In this document: in pieces, positions 1 to 7,994 of the stretch
Numbering within the stretch: position 1 is the stretch's first letter
How the letters are laid out: each line of letters begins with the position of its first letter
Origin: Mycobacterium sp. IS-836
Lineage (GTDB): Bacteria > Actinomycetota > Actinomycetes > Mycobacteriales > Mycobacteriaceae
Assembly (NCBI RefSeq): GCF_001954275.1
Contig: NZ_MBEU01000066.1
Span: 1 to 64,000, forward strand
Direction of reading: 5' to 3'
DNA length: 64,000 nt
Program-made: the position numbers and the translations under genes
The notes under the pieces: model-generated
Seen by the model: the letters and a program-made list of their open reading frames with translations, nothing else
What the model was told of the DNA's origin: nothing
The model's database searches: none

Positions 1-77
1 TCCACCGCCAGTTCGGTCGGTGCCCGGAAGCCGTGGCGAATGCCTTGTGCCAGTAGCGGTTCGACGTCGCGGGCGGC
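1..77. repeat. Left arm of perfect 77-bp inverted repeat in thiO
   Basis: Bases 1-77 are the exact reverse complement of 216-292, separated by a 138-bp spacer (78-215). The first mismatch is 78 against 215. The arm may extend left beyond the window. Confidence 0.95.
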
Positions 78-215
78 CGACTCCCAGATCACCGGGTGCC
101 CCTGCGCGGACAGCCAGTCGGCGACGGTGCGCAGGTCTGCGACGTCGGCCCGGTCGACGGCCACCACCAATGACTCGCGTGCGGTGATCACCTCTGGTGG
201 CAGCCCGTCGGTAAA
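1..215 (-). pseudogene. thiO: Inverted internal thiO segment
   Basis: Read on the minus strand from 215 to 1, this stretch encodes 71 continuous ThiO-like codons, from FTDGLPPEVITARESLVVAV to GFRAPTELAV. They belong immediately upstream of, and partly overlap, the plus-strand fragment that begins at 216. The last 77 bases (77 to 1) duplicate 216-292 exactly in inverted orientation. The first 46 codons (78-215) exist only in this orientation. No start or stop is present. This is the other side of the thiO breakpoint. Confidence 0.85.
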
Positions 216-292
216 GCCGCCCGCGACGTCGAACCGCTACTGGCACAAGGCATTCGCCACGGCTTCCGGGCACCGACCGAACTGGCGGTGGA
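216..292. repeat. Right arm of perfect 77-bp inverted repeat in thiO
   Basis: Exact reverse complement of 1-77. The join falls at GCCGCC (216-221), which codes for AA on the plus strand and reads as GG before F on the minus strand. That pattern suggests short microhomology at the breakpoint. Confidence 0.95.
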
Positions 293-863
293 CAACCGGG
301 CCCTGCTTGACGCGCTGTCGCTGGACTGCGAGCGTCTCGGCGTGCAGTGGGCGCCGCCGGCGCGCGAGCTGGCCGGTCTCGAGGGTGACGCCGTGGTGAT
401 TGCCAACGGCATCGACGCCCCGGCGCTGTGGCCCGGCCTGCCGGTGCGCCCGGTGAAGGGCGAGGTGCTGCGGCTTCGTTGGCGAAAGGGCTGTATGCCG
501 TTGCTGGGCAGGGTGATTCGCGCGCGCGTGCATGGCCGCCAGGTCTACCTGGTGCCGCGCGCGGACGGCGTCGTCGTCGGCGCCACCCAGTATGAGCATG
601 GCCGCGACACCGCCCCGGCGGTGTCCGGGGTGCGCGACCTCCTCGACGACGCGTGTGCGGTGGTGCCGGCGCTGGGCGAGTACGAGCTTGCCGAGTGCGC
701 CGCCGGATTGCGCCCGATGACACCGGACAATCTGCCCCTCGTGCAACGCTTGGACGCGCGCACCCTGGTCGCCGCGGGCCACGGGCGATCGGGGTTCCTG
801 TTGGCCCCGTGGACCGCCGAACAGATTGTCTCCGAACTCGTTCCGGTCGGGGCCCACCGATGA
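216..863 (+). pseudogene. thiO: Glycine oxidase ThiO, 3' part only (broken at the left)
   Basis: ThiO is the FAD-dependent glycine oxidase that supplies dehydroglycine for the thiazole ring of thiamine. The plus-strand frame reads from AARDVEPLLAQ at base 216 through the C-terminal half (KGEVLRLRW, GATQYEHGRDTAP, AAGLRPMTPDN, AAGHGRSGFLLAPWT) to the stop at 861-863. The N-terminal FAD-binding Rossmann region is missing: left of 216 the plus strand stops being thiO, and the preceding codons lie inverted on the minus strand. The GTG at 288 is an internal valine, not a credible start. Its stop overlaps the thiS start (ATGA), as expected in a thiO-thiS-thiG operon. Either the gene is truly disrupted or the left edge is a chimeric join. 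Confidence 0.85.
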
Positions 864-1057
864 TCGTCACGGTCAACGACGAACAGGTCGAGGTCGACGA
901 GCGGACCACGGTCGCGGCCTTGCTGGAGTCGCTGGGTTTCCCGGACCGGGGCATCGCGGTGGCCATGGACTTGTCCGTGCTGCCGCGTTCGCGCTGGACG
1001 ACAACACTTTTCGACGGTGCGCGACTCGAGGTGGTGACGGCGGTGCAGGGTGGCTGA
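860..1057 (+). CDS. thiS: Sulfur carrier protein ThiS
   Basis: Small ubiquitin-fold sulfur carrier of 65 residues that delivers sulfur as a C-terminal thiocarboxylate to the thiazole synthase ThiG. It ends in the required Gly-Gly (TAVQGG), begins with the usual beta-strand MIVTVNDEQVEVDE, and has typical family length. The ATG at 860 overlaps the thiO stop (ATGA), and the gene overlaps thiG by 8 bases, so it is probably translationally coupled within the thiazole operon. Confidence 0.93.
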   Translation: MIVTVNDEQVEVDERTTVAALLESLGFPDRGIAVAMDLSVLPRSRWTTTLFDGARLEVVTAVQGG

Positions 1058-1808
1058 TTCCAAGCTGACGATCGCCGACCGCAGCTTTGCCTCGCGGCTG
1101 ATCATGGGTACCGGGGGAGCGACGAACCTCGCGGTACTGGAAGAGGCGCTGATCGCGTCGGGCACCGAGCTGACCACCGTCGCCATGCGCCGGGTCGACG
1201 CCGAGGGCGGCACCGGGCTGCTGGACCTGCTGAACCGGCTCGGCATCACCCCGCTGCCCAATACCGCGGGGTGCCGCAGCGCGGCCGAGGCGGTGCTCAC
1301 CGCGCAACTGGCCCGCGAGGCGCTGAGCACCAATTGGATCAAGCTCGAGGTGATCGCCGACGAACGGACGCTGCTGCCCGACGGAGTCGAATTGGTCCGG
1401 GCGGCAGAGCAATTGGTCGACGACGGGTTTGTCGTGCTGCCCTACACCAACGACGACCCGGCGCTGGCTCGCCGGCTGGAGGACACCGGTTGTGCGGCGG
1501 TGATGCCGCTGGGCTCGCCGATCGGCACCGGCCTTGGCATCACCAACCCGCACAACATCGAGATGATAGTCGCCCGGGCCGGCGTTCCCGTGGTGCTCGA
1601 CGCCGGCATCGGCACCGCCAGCGATGCCGCGCTGGCGATGGAATTGGGTTGCGACGCCGTGCTGTTGGCCACCGCGGTAACCCGGGCCGCCGACCCGCCC
1701 GCGATGGCCGCGGCGATGGCCGGCGCCGTCACCGCCGGTTACCTGGCGCGCCGCGCCGGGCGGATCCCAAAACGGTTCTGGGCGCAGGCATCCAGCCCGG
1801 AACGATGA
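1050..1808 (+). CDS. thiG: Thiazole synthase ThiG
   Basis: TIM-barrel enzyme of 252 residues that condenses 1-deoxy-D-xylulose 5-phosphate, dehydroglycine and ThiS-borne sulfur into the thiazole phosphate of thiamine. Family motifs are clear: RLIMGTGG near the N-terminus, NTAGCRSAAEAV, the Schiff-base lysine in NWIKLEVI, and the phosphate-binding segments MPLGSPIGTG and LDAGIGTASDAA. The GTG start lies inside the end of thiS. The stop overlaps the start of the SGNH hydrolase gene by ATGA, which makes that gene a possible operon member. Confidence 0.95.
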   Translation: MADSKLTIADRSFASRLIMGTGGATNLAVLEEALIASGTELTTVAMRRVDAEGGTGLLDLLNRLGITPLPNTAGCRSAAEAVLTAQLAREALSTNWIKLEVIADERTLLPDGVELVRAAEQLVDDGFVVLPYTNDDPALARRLEDTGCAAVMPLGSPIGTGLGITNPHNIEMIVARAGVPVVLDAGIGTASDAALAMELGCDAVLLATAVTRAADPPAMAAAMAGAVTAGYLARRAGRIPKRFWAQASSPER

Positions 1809-2569
1809 CACGTTATGTGGCTCTCGGCAGTTCGATGGCCGCCGGTCCCGGCATCCTGCCCCGCGCCGCAGGAGCGCCCCGGTGGTCGGGCCGGTCGGCC
1901 CGCAATTACCCGCATCTGCTCGCCGAACGGCTGAAACTGGACCTGGTCGACGTCACCTTCTCCGGCGCGACCACCGCCCACGTGCTGGCCGACCACCAAC
2001 ACGGTCAGCCTCCGCAGATCGCCGCGCTCGACGGTTCGGAGAGCCTGGTCACCGTGACCATCGGTGGCAACGACGTCGGCTACGTCCCGCTGCTGATGGC
2101 CGCCGCACTGCCTTACTGGGCGCGACGCCTGCCGCTGGTCGGTGGGCGCATATCCGAACTGCTGGACCGGGACACGCGCGATCGGGCCCTGGCCGAGGTG
2201 TTCGATTCGTTGTGCGCGGTCGGGCGCGCGCTGCGCGAGCGCGCGCCCCGCGCCCGGATCTGCTTCGTCGACTATCTGACGATCCTGCCCGCGGATGCGC
2301 CGGCCCCGCCGCTCGCGCCGGCGGAATCCGACCTCGGCCGGCACGTCGCCGGGACGCTCGAACGACTCACGGCCGAGGCCGCCGCGGCGACCGGTTGCGA
2401 GGTCGTCAGCGCCGCCGCCGCCAGCCGGCAACATCACGCGTGGTCGGCGGAGCCGTGGACAACCCTGCCGGCGCGCTACGGCGTGCCACTGCCGGGCCGG
2501 CCGGCCCCGCTGCATCCCAACGGCGCGGGGATGCGTGCGGTCGCGGAGCTCCTATCAGCTCGGTTGTGA
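1805..2569 (+). CDS. SGNH/GDSL-family hydrolase
   Basis: Predicted esterase or lipase of 254 residues. The block I nucleophile region is LGSSMAAGPG (GSS in place of GDS), block III is TIGGND, and the C-terminal catalytic His is in PLHPNGAGM. No signal peptide or membrane segment is evident, so it looks cytoplasmic. Its ATG overlaps the thiG stop by four bases, so it may be co-transcribed with the thiamine genes although no link to thiamine is known. H37Rv, as I remember it, has no such gene here. Substrate unknown. Confidence 0.85.
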   Translation: MTRYVALGSSMAAGPGILPRAAGAPRWSGRSARNYPHLLAERLKLDLVDVTFSGATTAHVLADHQHGQPPQIAALDGSESLVTVTIGGNDVGYVPLLMAAALPYWARRLPLVGGRISELLDRDTRDRALAEVFDSLCAVGRALRERAPRARICFVDYLTILPADAPAPPLAPAESDLGRHVAGTLERLTAEAAAATGCEVVSAAAASRQHHAWSAEPWTTLPARYGVPLPGRPAPLHPNGAGMRAVAELLSARL

Positions 2570-2572
2570 CGC

Positions 2573-3091
2573 TTAGCCGTTGGCCTGCCACCACTTGTAC
2601 AGGGCCGCCGTGTCACCGTTGGACGCGCGGATGAACGCCAGCACGTTCTTGGAGTCAACGGTCCAAAGCACCTCGGCCTGACCCGAATCCGTTCCGCACG
2701 CCACCTGTCCGGCCGAGTCGGAGTTGCCCTGGTGCCATGTGGTCGGCGACTTGGCGTCCCCGCAGTTGGCAAGGGTGTCGCTGCTGATCAGTTTGGTGAA
2801 CGAGCTGGCCGTGTCGGCGCTGCTGCCAAACAGGAAATACTTGCCGCCCATCGGACCGCTGGAGTCGGCGTTCTGTCCGCATTGCAGCACCGCTACCACC
2901 GGGGCGGAAAACGAGCCCTGCACGTCGGAGACCTGCTGTGTCGAGCAGTTGCTGCTGGTGTAGCCCTTCGACAGCGCGCTAGTGAGCGTGTCGATGGGGG
3001 CTGCCGTTGCGGTGGCAGTACCGGCGATGGCGCAGCCGCCGATGAGCGCTACGGCCGTCGCCGCCCGCAGCGTGTTGGTGAGGGGGGACAA
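2573..3091 (-). CDS. Secreted four-cysteine protein, paralogue A
   Basis: Exported protein of about 172 residues. I chose the TTG at 3091 because it aligns with the start of paralogue B and has GGAG seven bases upstream; the open frame continues further upstream without support. The first 30 or so residues form a Sec signal (TLRAATAVALIGG, ending near ATAAPID). The mature part has four cysteines in SNCST, LQCGQN, ANCGDAKSP and VACGT, which could form two disulfides, and ends in YKWWQANG. I do not recognise a named family; similar domains occur in small secreted mycobacterial proteins. Convergent with the SGNH hydrolase, only 3 bp apart. Confidence 0.75.
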   Translation of the reverse strand: MSPLTNTLRAATAVALIGGCAIAGTATATAAPIDTLTSALSKGYTSSNCSTQQVSDVQGSFSAPVVAVLQCGQNADSSGPMGGKYFLFGSSADTASSFTKLISSDTLANCGDAKSPTTWHQGNSDSAGQVACGTDSGQAEVLWTVDSKNVLAFIRASNGDTAALYKWWQANG

Positions 3092-3177
3092 TTCTGAACT
3101 CCTTTGTTTGAGGGGAAAACCGGGTAATGCGAGGATGTTTCGGGTCGCCACGCCGGAATATGCTGCGGCGCAACCGT

Positions 3178-3678
3178 TCAGCCGTTGGCTCGCCACCACT
3201 GGTAGAGCGCGGCGGTGTCACCGTTGGATCCGCGGATGAGGCTCATCACGGTCTTGGCGTCCGTGGTCCAGATGACCTCGGCCTGGCCCTGATAGGTGCC
3301 GCACGCAACTTGCCCGGCCGAGTCGGTTGAGCTGCCCTGGTGCCACACGGTCGGCGATTTGGCGTCCCCGCAATTGGTCAACGTGTCGGAGCCGATGCTG
3401 TTGGTGAACGAACTGGCCAGATCGCTGGCGTTGTTGAAGAGCAGGTACTTGGCGAAGACCGGACCGCTGGGGTCGCTGTTCTGGCCGCACTGGAGCACGG
3501 CCGACACGCCACTAGGGGGCGACTGCGAGGAACAGTTGCTGGTGTTGTAGCCCTTGGACAGCAGACCCGCAAGCGTGTCGGTGGGATCTGCTGCGGCGGT
3601 GGCGGTGCCAAGGCAGACAGAGCTACTGACGAGTGCTGCCGCCGTCGCGGCTCGTAACGTGATGCTGAGGTGAGACAT
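3178..3678 (-). CDS. Secreted four-cysteine protein, paralogue B
   Basis: Protein of 166 residues that aligns with paralogue A along its whole length, about two thirds identical by eye. It has a signal peptide (MSHLSITLRAATAAALVSS, ending near TAAADPT), four conserved cysteines, the shared block NCGDAKSPTVWHQGSS, and a YQWWRANG end. A GGAG lies seven bases before the ATG, the same spacing as in paralogue A. The two genes lie in tandem with 86 bp between them, which indicates local duplication. Function unknown; probably secreted or cell-wall associated. Confidence 0.8.
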   Translation of the reverse strand: MSHLSITLRAATAAALVSSSVCLGTATAAADPTDTLAGLLSKGYNTSNCSSQSPPSGVSAVLQCGQNSDPSGPVFAKYLLFNNASDLASSFTNSIGSDTLTNCGDAKSPTVWHQGSSTDSAGQVACGTYQGQAEVIWTTDAKTVMSLIRGSNGDTAALYQWWRANG

Positions 3679-4077
3679 TCGATGACTCCTTACGGTCGCC
3701 GGACCGACGGTGCGGCTGCGCTGACGTCCCGGAGTGTATGTGCGTTGTCGGCCGAAAACAGCGCTTCAGCTAAAAGGATCGTAAGGCTATCTCGTGGCTA
3801 TGCAACACATTCCGTTGGAAATTGTCTGTTTGGGCATCATTCTCGGCGCGCCTCGGTGCCGCGTCAAAAACCGACGCGCGCTCAAATTGCCTAGTAGACA
3901 AGCTATTTCACTCGAATGCGCTCGCGATCGACATGAAGGGTTTACCCGCCGATTTTTCCCATCGCGTTTGCGAAAAATCGCCGAGTTGGGAATTTCGCGG
4001 ACATGCTGCTCGAACGGCGCCGCTCAGGTATGGTAAGCACGCTTTACGCCAGCTAACTTCTCTTGACTGGAGACCCG
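3679..4077. other. 399-bp intergenic region, relatively AT-rich
   Basis: No convincing gene. The stretch 3750-4040 is visibly richer in A and T than its surroundings. It separates the divergent paralogue B (minus) and CD225-like gene (plus), so both promoters should lie here. An 80-codon plus-strand frame at 3794-4036 has no family resemblance and no good ribosome site, and I do not call it. Confidence 0.5.
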
Positions 4078-4416
4078 ATGACTGCACAGCCGCCTCCCCC
4101 TCCCGGTTACCCGCCGCAACAGCCGCCCGCGGGGCAAGCGCCGAACAACTACTTGGTGTGGTCCATTTTGGTGACGTTGTTCTGCTGCCTTCCGCTGGGG
4201 ATCGTTGCGATCGTCAAGTCCAGCCAAGTCAACGGATTATGGGCGCAAGGCCAGTATGCCGAGGCGCAGGCGGCCGCCGACAGTGCGAAGAAGTTCGTGA
4301 TCTGGTCGGCCGTTATCGGTGTTGTCGTGGGCATCATCTACGCGATCATCGCGATTGCGGGCGGGTTGGCCACCAACTCGAACGCGGCGATGCTTGCCAC
4401 GACGATGTTTTTCTAA
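4078..4416 (+). CDS. CD225/dispanin-like membrane protein
   Basis: Protein of 112 residues with a Pro-rich cytosolic N-terminus (PPPPPGYPPQQPP) followed by two membrane segments (about residues 24-45 and 77-100). The loop KSSQVNGLWAQGQYAEAQAA and the helix-loop-helix pattern match the CD225 (interferon-induced transmembrane-like, dispanin) family found in many actinobacteria, where the role is unknown. The ATG at 4078 has GGAG six bases upstream and fits better than the in-frame start 15 bases earlier. The DUF2752 gene follows 19 bp downstream. Confidence 0.8.
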   Translation: MTAQPPPPPGYPPQQPPAGQAPNNYLVWSILVTLFCCLPLGIVAIVKSSQVNGLWAQGQYAEAQAAADSAKKFVIWSAVIGVVVGIIYAIIAIAGGLATNSNAAMLATTMFF

Positions 4417-4435
4417 GGCCGCGATTGGTTCTACG

Positions 4436-4855
4436 GTGAGCCCTGGTTCGACCCGGCTGAGTGTCGGTGCGCCACTAATGGTGGCGGCGGGCACGACGCT
4501 GGTGTGCGCGGCCATCTGGGTGGGCGACCCGACGACCCCGCATGGTCCGCTGCCGGTATGCCCGACCAAGGCGCTGTTGGGGATCGACTGCCCCGGCTGC
4601 GGCAGCCTGCGGATGCTGTACTCGTTGATGCACGGCAATCTGCTAGCGGCCGCGAGGTTTAACGCCGTGGGCCTGGTGGCGTTAGCGCTCTTGGTGTGGG
4701 CATTCGCGGCGTGGACTTACGGCCGGGTTTCGGGCCGCCGGATTAGGGGCTGGCAGCACCATCGATGGTCCGCGGCGGTGACGCTGGTCGTGGTGCTGGC
4801 CTGGTTTGTGGTGCGCAACATCCCGTTTGCGCCCTTCAGCGCGCTGTATGTCTGA
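4436..4855 (+). CDS. DUF2752 membrane protein
   Basis: Protein of about 139 residues with three hydrophobic segments and the DUF2752 signature KALLGIDCPGCGSLRMLYSL, which includes the conserved CPGCG. I picked the GTG at 4436 because it follows the CD225 stop by 19 bp; the start is not certain. DUF2752 genes often neighbour CD225-like genes in actinobacteria, so the two are probably co-expressed. Biochemical role unknown. Confidence 0.78.
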   Translation: MSPGSTRLSVGAPLMVAAGTTLVCAAIWVGDPTTPHGPLPVCPTKALLGIDCPGCGSLRMLYSLMHGNLLAAARFNAVGLVALALLVWAFAAWTYGRVSGRRIRGWQHHRWSAAVTLVVVLAWFVVRNIPFAPFSALYV

Positions 4856-4894
4856 GCTGGAACTCCTGACCCCCCGCGTCTAACGTTGGGCGCG

Positions 4895-6394
4895 ATGGTG
4901 CACAAATCCAGGGCTGTCGCGGCGGTGCTCGGCTTGGTCGCCGTCACCGTCTTTGCGTCGGGGTGCTTCCATCGGACGGCCAACTCGGAGCAACCGAGCG
5001 GCGACCCCGCCGCGGCCAAGTTCGCCAGTGCCCTGCAACACAAGGTCACGACCGATGCGATGATGGCGCACCTGTCGAAGCTCCAGGACATCGCCAATGC
5101 CAACAACGGCACTCGTGCGGTGGGCACCCCAGGCTACGAGGCCAGCGTCGACTATGTGGTGAATACACTGCGTAACAGTGGTTTTGACGTGCAGACGCCG
5201 GAGTTCTCGGCCCGGGTGTTCCATGCGGACAAACCGGAGGTGACGGTCGGCGGCAAGCCCGTGGAGGCGCGGGCGCTCGATTACAGCGCCGCCACACCGC
5301 CGGACGGCGTGAGCGGCCCGCTGGTGGCCGCCCCTACCGGAGACGCCGCGGGCTGCAAGGCCTCCGACTTCGACGGGCTGGCAGTGCATGGCGCCGTGGT
5401 GCTGGTGGACCGCGGCACCTGCCCCTTTGCCCAGAAGGAGGACGCCGCGGCGCAGCGCGGCGCCGTGGCGATGATCGTCGCCGACAACGTGGACGAGCAA
5501 CAGATGGGCGGAACCCTGGGGGCGGACACCGACGTCAAGATCCCGGTAATCGGGGTGAGCAAGTCCGTGGGGGTGCAGCTGCGGGTCCAGCCGGGGCGCA
5601 CGACGATCAAGCTCAATGCCAGCAGCCAGAGTTTCAAGGCTCGCAACGTCATCGCGCAGACCAAGACCGGTTCGCCCACCGACGTGGTGATGGCGGGCGC
5701 GCACCTGGACAGCGTGCCGGCGGGACCGGGCATCAACGACAACGGGTCGGGAGTTGCCGCCGTTCTGGAAACCGCGGTGCAGCTGGGCAATTCACCGCAA
5801 GTGCACAACGCGGTGCGGTTCGGCTTCTGGGGTGCGGAGGAACTCGGCCTGATCGGATCGCGCAACTACGTCGAATCACTCAACCTCGACGCGCTCAAAG
5901 ACATTGCGCTGTACCTCAATTTCGATATGCTCGCGTCGCCGAATCCCGGCTACTTCACCTATGACGGAGACCAATCGCTGCCGCCGGATGCGCGCGGGCA
6001 GCCGGTGGTGCCCGAGGGTTCGGCCGGCATCGAGCGCACGTTTGTCGACTACCTGAAGTCGGCCGGCAAAACGGCGCAGGACACGTCGTTCGACGGGCGC
6101 TCCGACTACGACGGATTCACCCTGGCGGGCATCCCCGCGGGCGGCTTGTTCTCGGGTGCGGAGAACAAGAAGTCCGACGAGCAGGCCAAGCTGTGGGGCG
6201 GGACGGCAAACGAGCCGTTCGATCCCAACTACCACCAGAAGGGCGACACCCTCGACCACATCGACCGCACCTCGCTGGGCATCAACGGCGGCGGCGTTGC
6301 CTACACGCTGGCGCTGTACGCGCAGGACCTCGGCGGGCGAAACGGCGTGCCGGCCATGGCGGACCGCACGCGCCATGTGCTCTCCAAGCCATGA
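4895..6394 (+). CDS. lpqL: Lipoprotein aminopeptidase LpqL (M28 family with PA domain)
   Basis: Lipoprotein of 499 residues. Lipobox FASGC puts the acylated cysteine at about residue 24. A protease-associated (PA) domain occupies roughly residues 130-220 (VLVDRGTCPFAQKE). The M28 zinc peptidase domain has all expected ligands and the base: His in GAHLDS (about 269), Asp in GINDNGSG (about 281), the Glu pair in WGAEELGL (about 314), Asp in LNFDM (about 344) and His in NYHQKGDT (about 446). It probably removes N-terminal residues from peptides at the outer face of the membrane. The ATG at 4895 gives MVHKSR, like the H37Rv homologue Rv0418. The stop overlaps the next gene by ATGA. Confidence 0.93.
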   Translation: MVHKSRAVAAVLGLVAVTVFASGCFHRTANSEQPSGDPAAAKFASALQHKVTTDAMMAHLSKLQDIANANNGTRAVGTPGYEASVDYVVNTLRNSGFDVQTPEFSARVFHADKPEVTVGGKPVEARALDYSAATPPDGVSGPLVAAPTGDAAGCKASDFDGLAVHGAVVLVDRGTCPFAQKEDAAAQRGAVAMIVADNVDEQQMGGTLGADTDVKIPVIGVSKSVGVQLRVQPGRTTIKLNASSQSFKARNVIAQTKTGSPTDVVMAGAHLDSVPAGPGINDNGSGVAAVLETAVQLGNSPQVHNAVRFGFWGAEELGLIGSRNYVESLNLDALKDIALYLNFDMLASPNPGYFTYDGDQSLPPDARGQPVVPEGSAGIERTFVDYLKSAGKTAQDTSFDGRSDYDGFTLAGIPAGGLFSGAENKKSDEQAKLWGGTANEPFDPNYHQKGDTLDHIDRTSLGINGGGVAYTLALYAQDLGGRNGVPAMADRTRHVLSKP

Positions 6395-7869
6395 CGCGTG
6401 CGATGCCCCGTCGGCTGGGCGCGCTGCTGGTGATCGGGCTGCTCGCCGCCTGTTCGCCGCCGCGGCCGGCTCCGCCCGCCGCGGCACCGGACCTCGGCCG
6501 TGGCGTGGCCGCAAAGGTGAGCGTCGACGGGATGTTCGGCCACCTGCGCGCACTGCAGGACATCGCCAACGCCAACAAGGGCAACCGGGCGGACGGCACA
6601 CCGGGCTACGACGCCAGCGTGGAGTATGTGGTGAAGGCGTTGCGCGGCAAGGGTTTCGAGGTGTCGACGCCGCAGTTCGACCGGCTGTATGCCATTGCCC
6701 AGGGTAAGCCGGCGCTGACGGTCGCCGGGCGTGGCTATCCGGTCGACCAGGCTTCGCTGCTGGTCCGGACACCGCCCGGCGGTCTGACCGGGCAACCGGT
6801 CCGGCCCGCGGCGCCGTCGGGCTGCGCGGTCGGCGACTACCCGGCCGCCCTACCCCAGGGTGCGATCGCCGTCGTCGACGACACCCGCTGCTCGGTGGTC
6901 GACAAGCAGAACAGCGCGATTGCCAAGGGCGCCGTCGCGCTGGTCGTGCTCAGCACGCCCGGCGGCCAGGGCGCGCCGCCCACGCTGTTCAATCCCGGCT
7001 ACTTCAAGGAGCTGACGGTTCCCGTCGCCGTCGCCGGTGCCGACGCCGCCGGCGCGCTCGCCCGCAGCACCGCGCCGGTGCATCTGGTCCTGGACGCCGA
7101 GAACGTCAAGATCACGTCGCGAAATGTGCTGGCGCAGACCAAGACCGGCTCGACTAACGACGTGATCGTGGTCGGAGCGCACCTGGACGGCCCGCGTGAC
7201 AGCCCGGGCATCAACGACAACGGCTCGGGTGTTGCCGCCGTTCTGGAAACGGCCCTGCAGCTCGGACCGCTGGCGCCGGTGAACAACGCGGTGCGGTTCG
7301 TGTTCTGGGGCGCCGACGAGGATGGGCTCAACGGCGTGATGGACTACGTGTTCGGCCTGGATGACGAGCAACGCAACGACATCGCCCTGTACCTGAACGT
7401 CAACCTGATCGGTTCGCTCAACGCCGGCTTTTTCACCGACGACGGGGACCAGTCCGGTCCACCCGGACAGGGCGTCTCGTTCGGTGACGTGCCCGACGGC
7501 TCGGCGGGCATCGAGCGCACGCTGGACGGCTACCTGAATCTGGCCGGGAAGCGGCCCGCCGATATGCCGCTGGGCACCCGCACCGACTACCACCCCTTCA
7601 TGGTGGCGGGCGTGCCGATCGGCGGTCTGAGCGCGGGCGCGTCACAGCTGAAAACCCCTGTGCAAGCACGGCTATGGGGCGGCAAGGCCGGTGTCGGCTT
7701 CGATCCCAACTTCCAGACCCCCCGCGACACCATCGACAACATCAGCCGGGAAGCATTGGCGGTCATGGGTTCTGGGGTGGCGTATGCGGTCGGCAGTTAC
7801 GCCATGTCAATCGGGGGCGTCAACGGCGTCCCGTCCCACGACAAGCGGCATCGCACGCGGCTGCCGTAG
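6391..7869 (+). CDS. LpqL-like lipoprotein, probably a catalytically dead M28 paralogue
   Basis: Lipoprotein of 492 residues (lipobox LLAAC, Cys about 21) that aligns with LpqL throughout, including a PA domain and the zinc ligands GAHLDG and GINDNGSG. Other key positions have changed: WGAEELGL is WGADEDGL (catalytic Glu to Asp), LNFDM is LNVNL (zinc Asp to Asn), and NYHQKGDT is NFQTPRDT (zinc His to Gln). The frame is intact, so it looks like a maintained pseudoenzyme, perhaps a binding or scaffold lipoprotein. It starts on the lpqL stop (ATGA) and is therefore coupled to lpqL. H37Rv has only one copy as I remember it. Confidence 0.85.
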   Translation: MTRAMPRRLGALLVIGLLAACSPPRPAPPAAAPDLGRGVAAKVSVDGMFGHLRALQDIANANKGNRADGTPGYDASVEYVVKALRGKGFEVSTPQFDRLYAIAQGKPALTVAGRGYPVDQASLLVRTPPGGLTGQPVRPAAPSGCAVGDYPAALPQGAIAVVDDTRCSVVDKQNSAIAKGAVALVVLSTPGGQGAPPTLFNPGYFKELTVPVAVAGADAAGALARSTAPVHLVLDAENVKITSRNVLAQTKTGSTNDVIVVGAHLDGPRDSPGINDNGSGVAAVLETALQLGPLAPVNNAVRFVFWGADEDGLNGVMDYVFGLDDEQRNDIALYLNVNLIGSLNAGFFTDDGDQSGPPGQGVSFGDVPDGSAGIERTLDGYLNLAGKRPADMPLGTRTDYHPFMVAGVPIGGLSAGASQLKTPVQARLWGGKAGVGFDPNFQTPRDTIDNISREALAVMGSGVAYAVGSYAMSIGGVNGVPSHDKRHRTRLP

Positions 7870-7994
7870 CGCCGGGCCCACCACAGGCGATTGCCGATTC
7901 GGGGTTTGCTGAGGCTCCTATTTGTGGCACGCTCGTTGATCGACGGATTTACAATAAGGACCCTTTGATTCGGCCGGTCGAGATGGGGTTGGTC

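Noticed and set aside
3794..4036. 80-residue plus-strand frame in the AT-rich gap
   Set aside because: No ribosome site, no recognisable pattern, and the gap must hold promoters for two genes.
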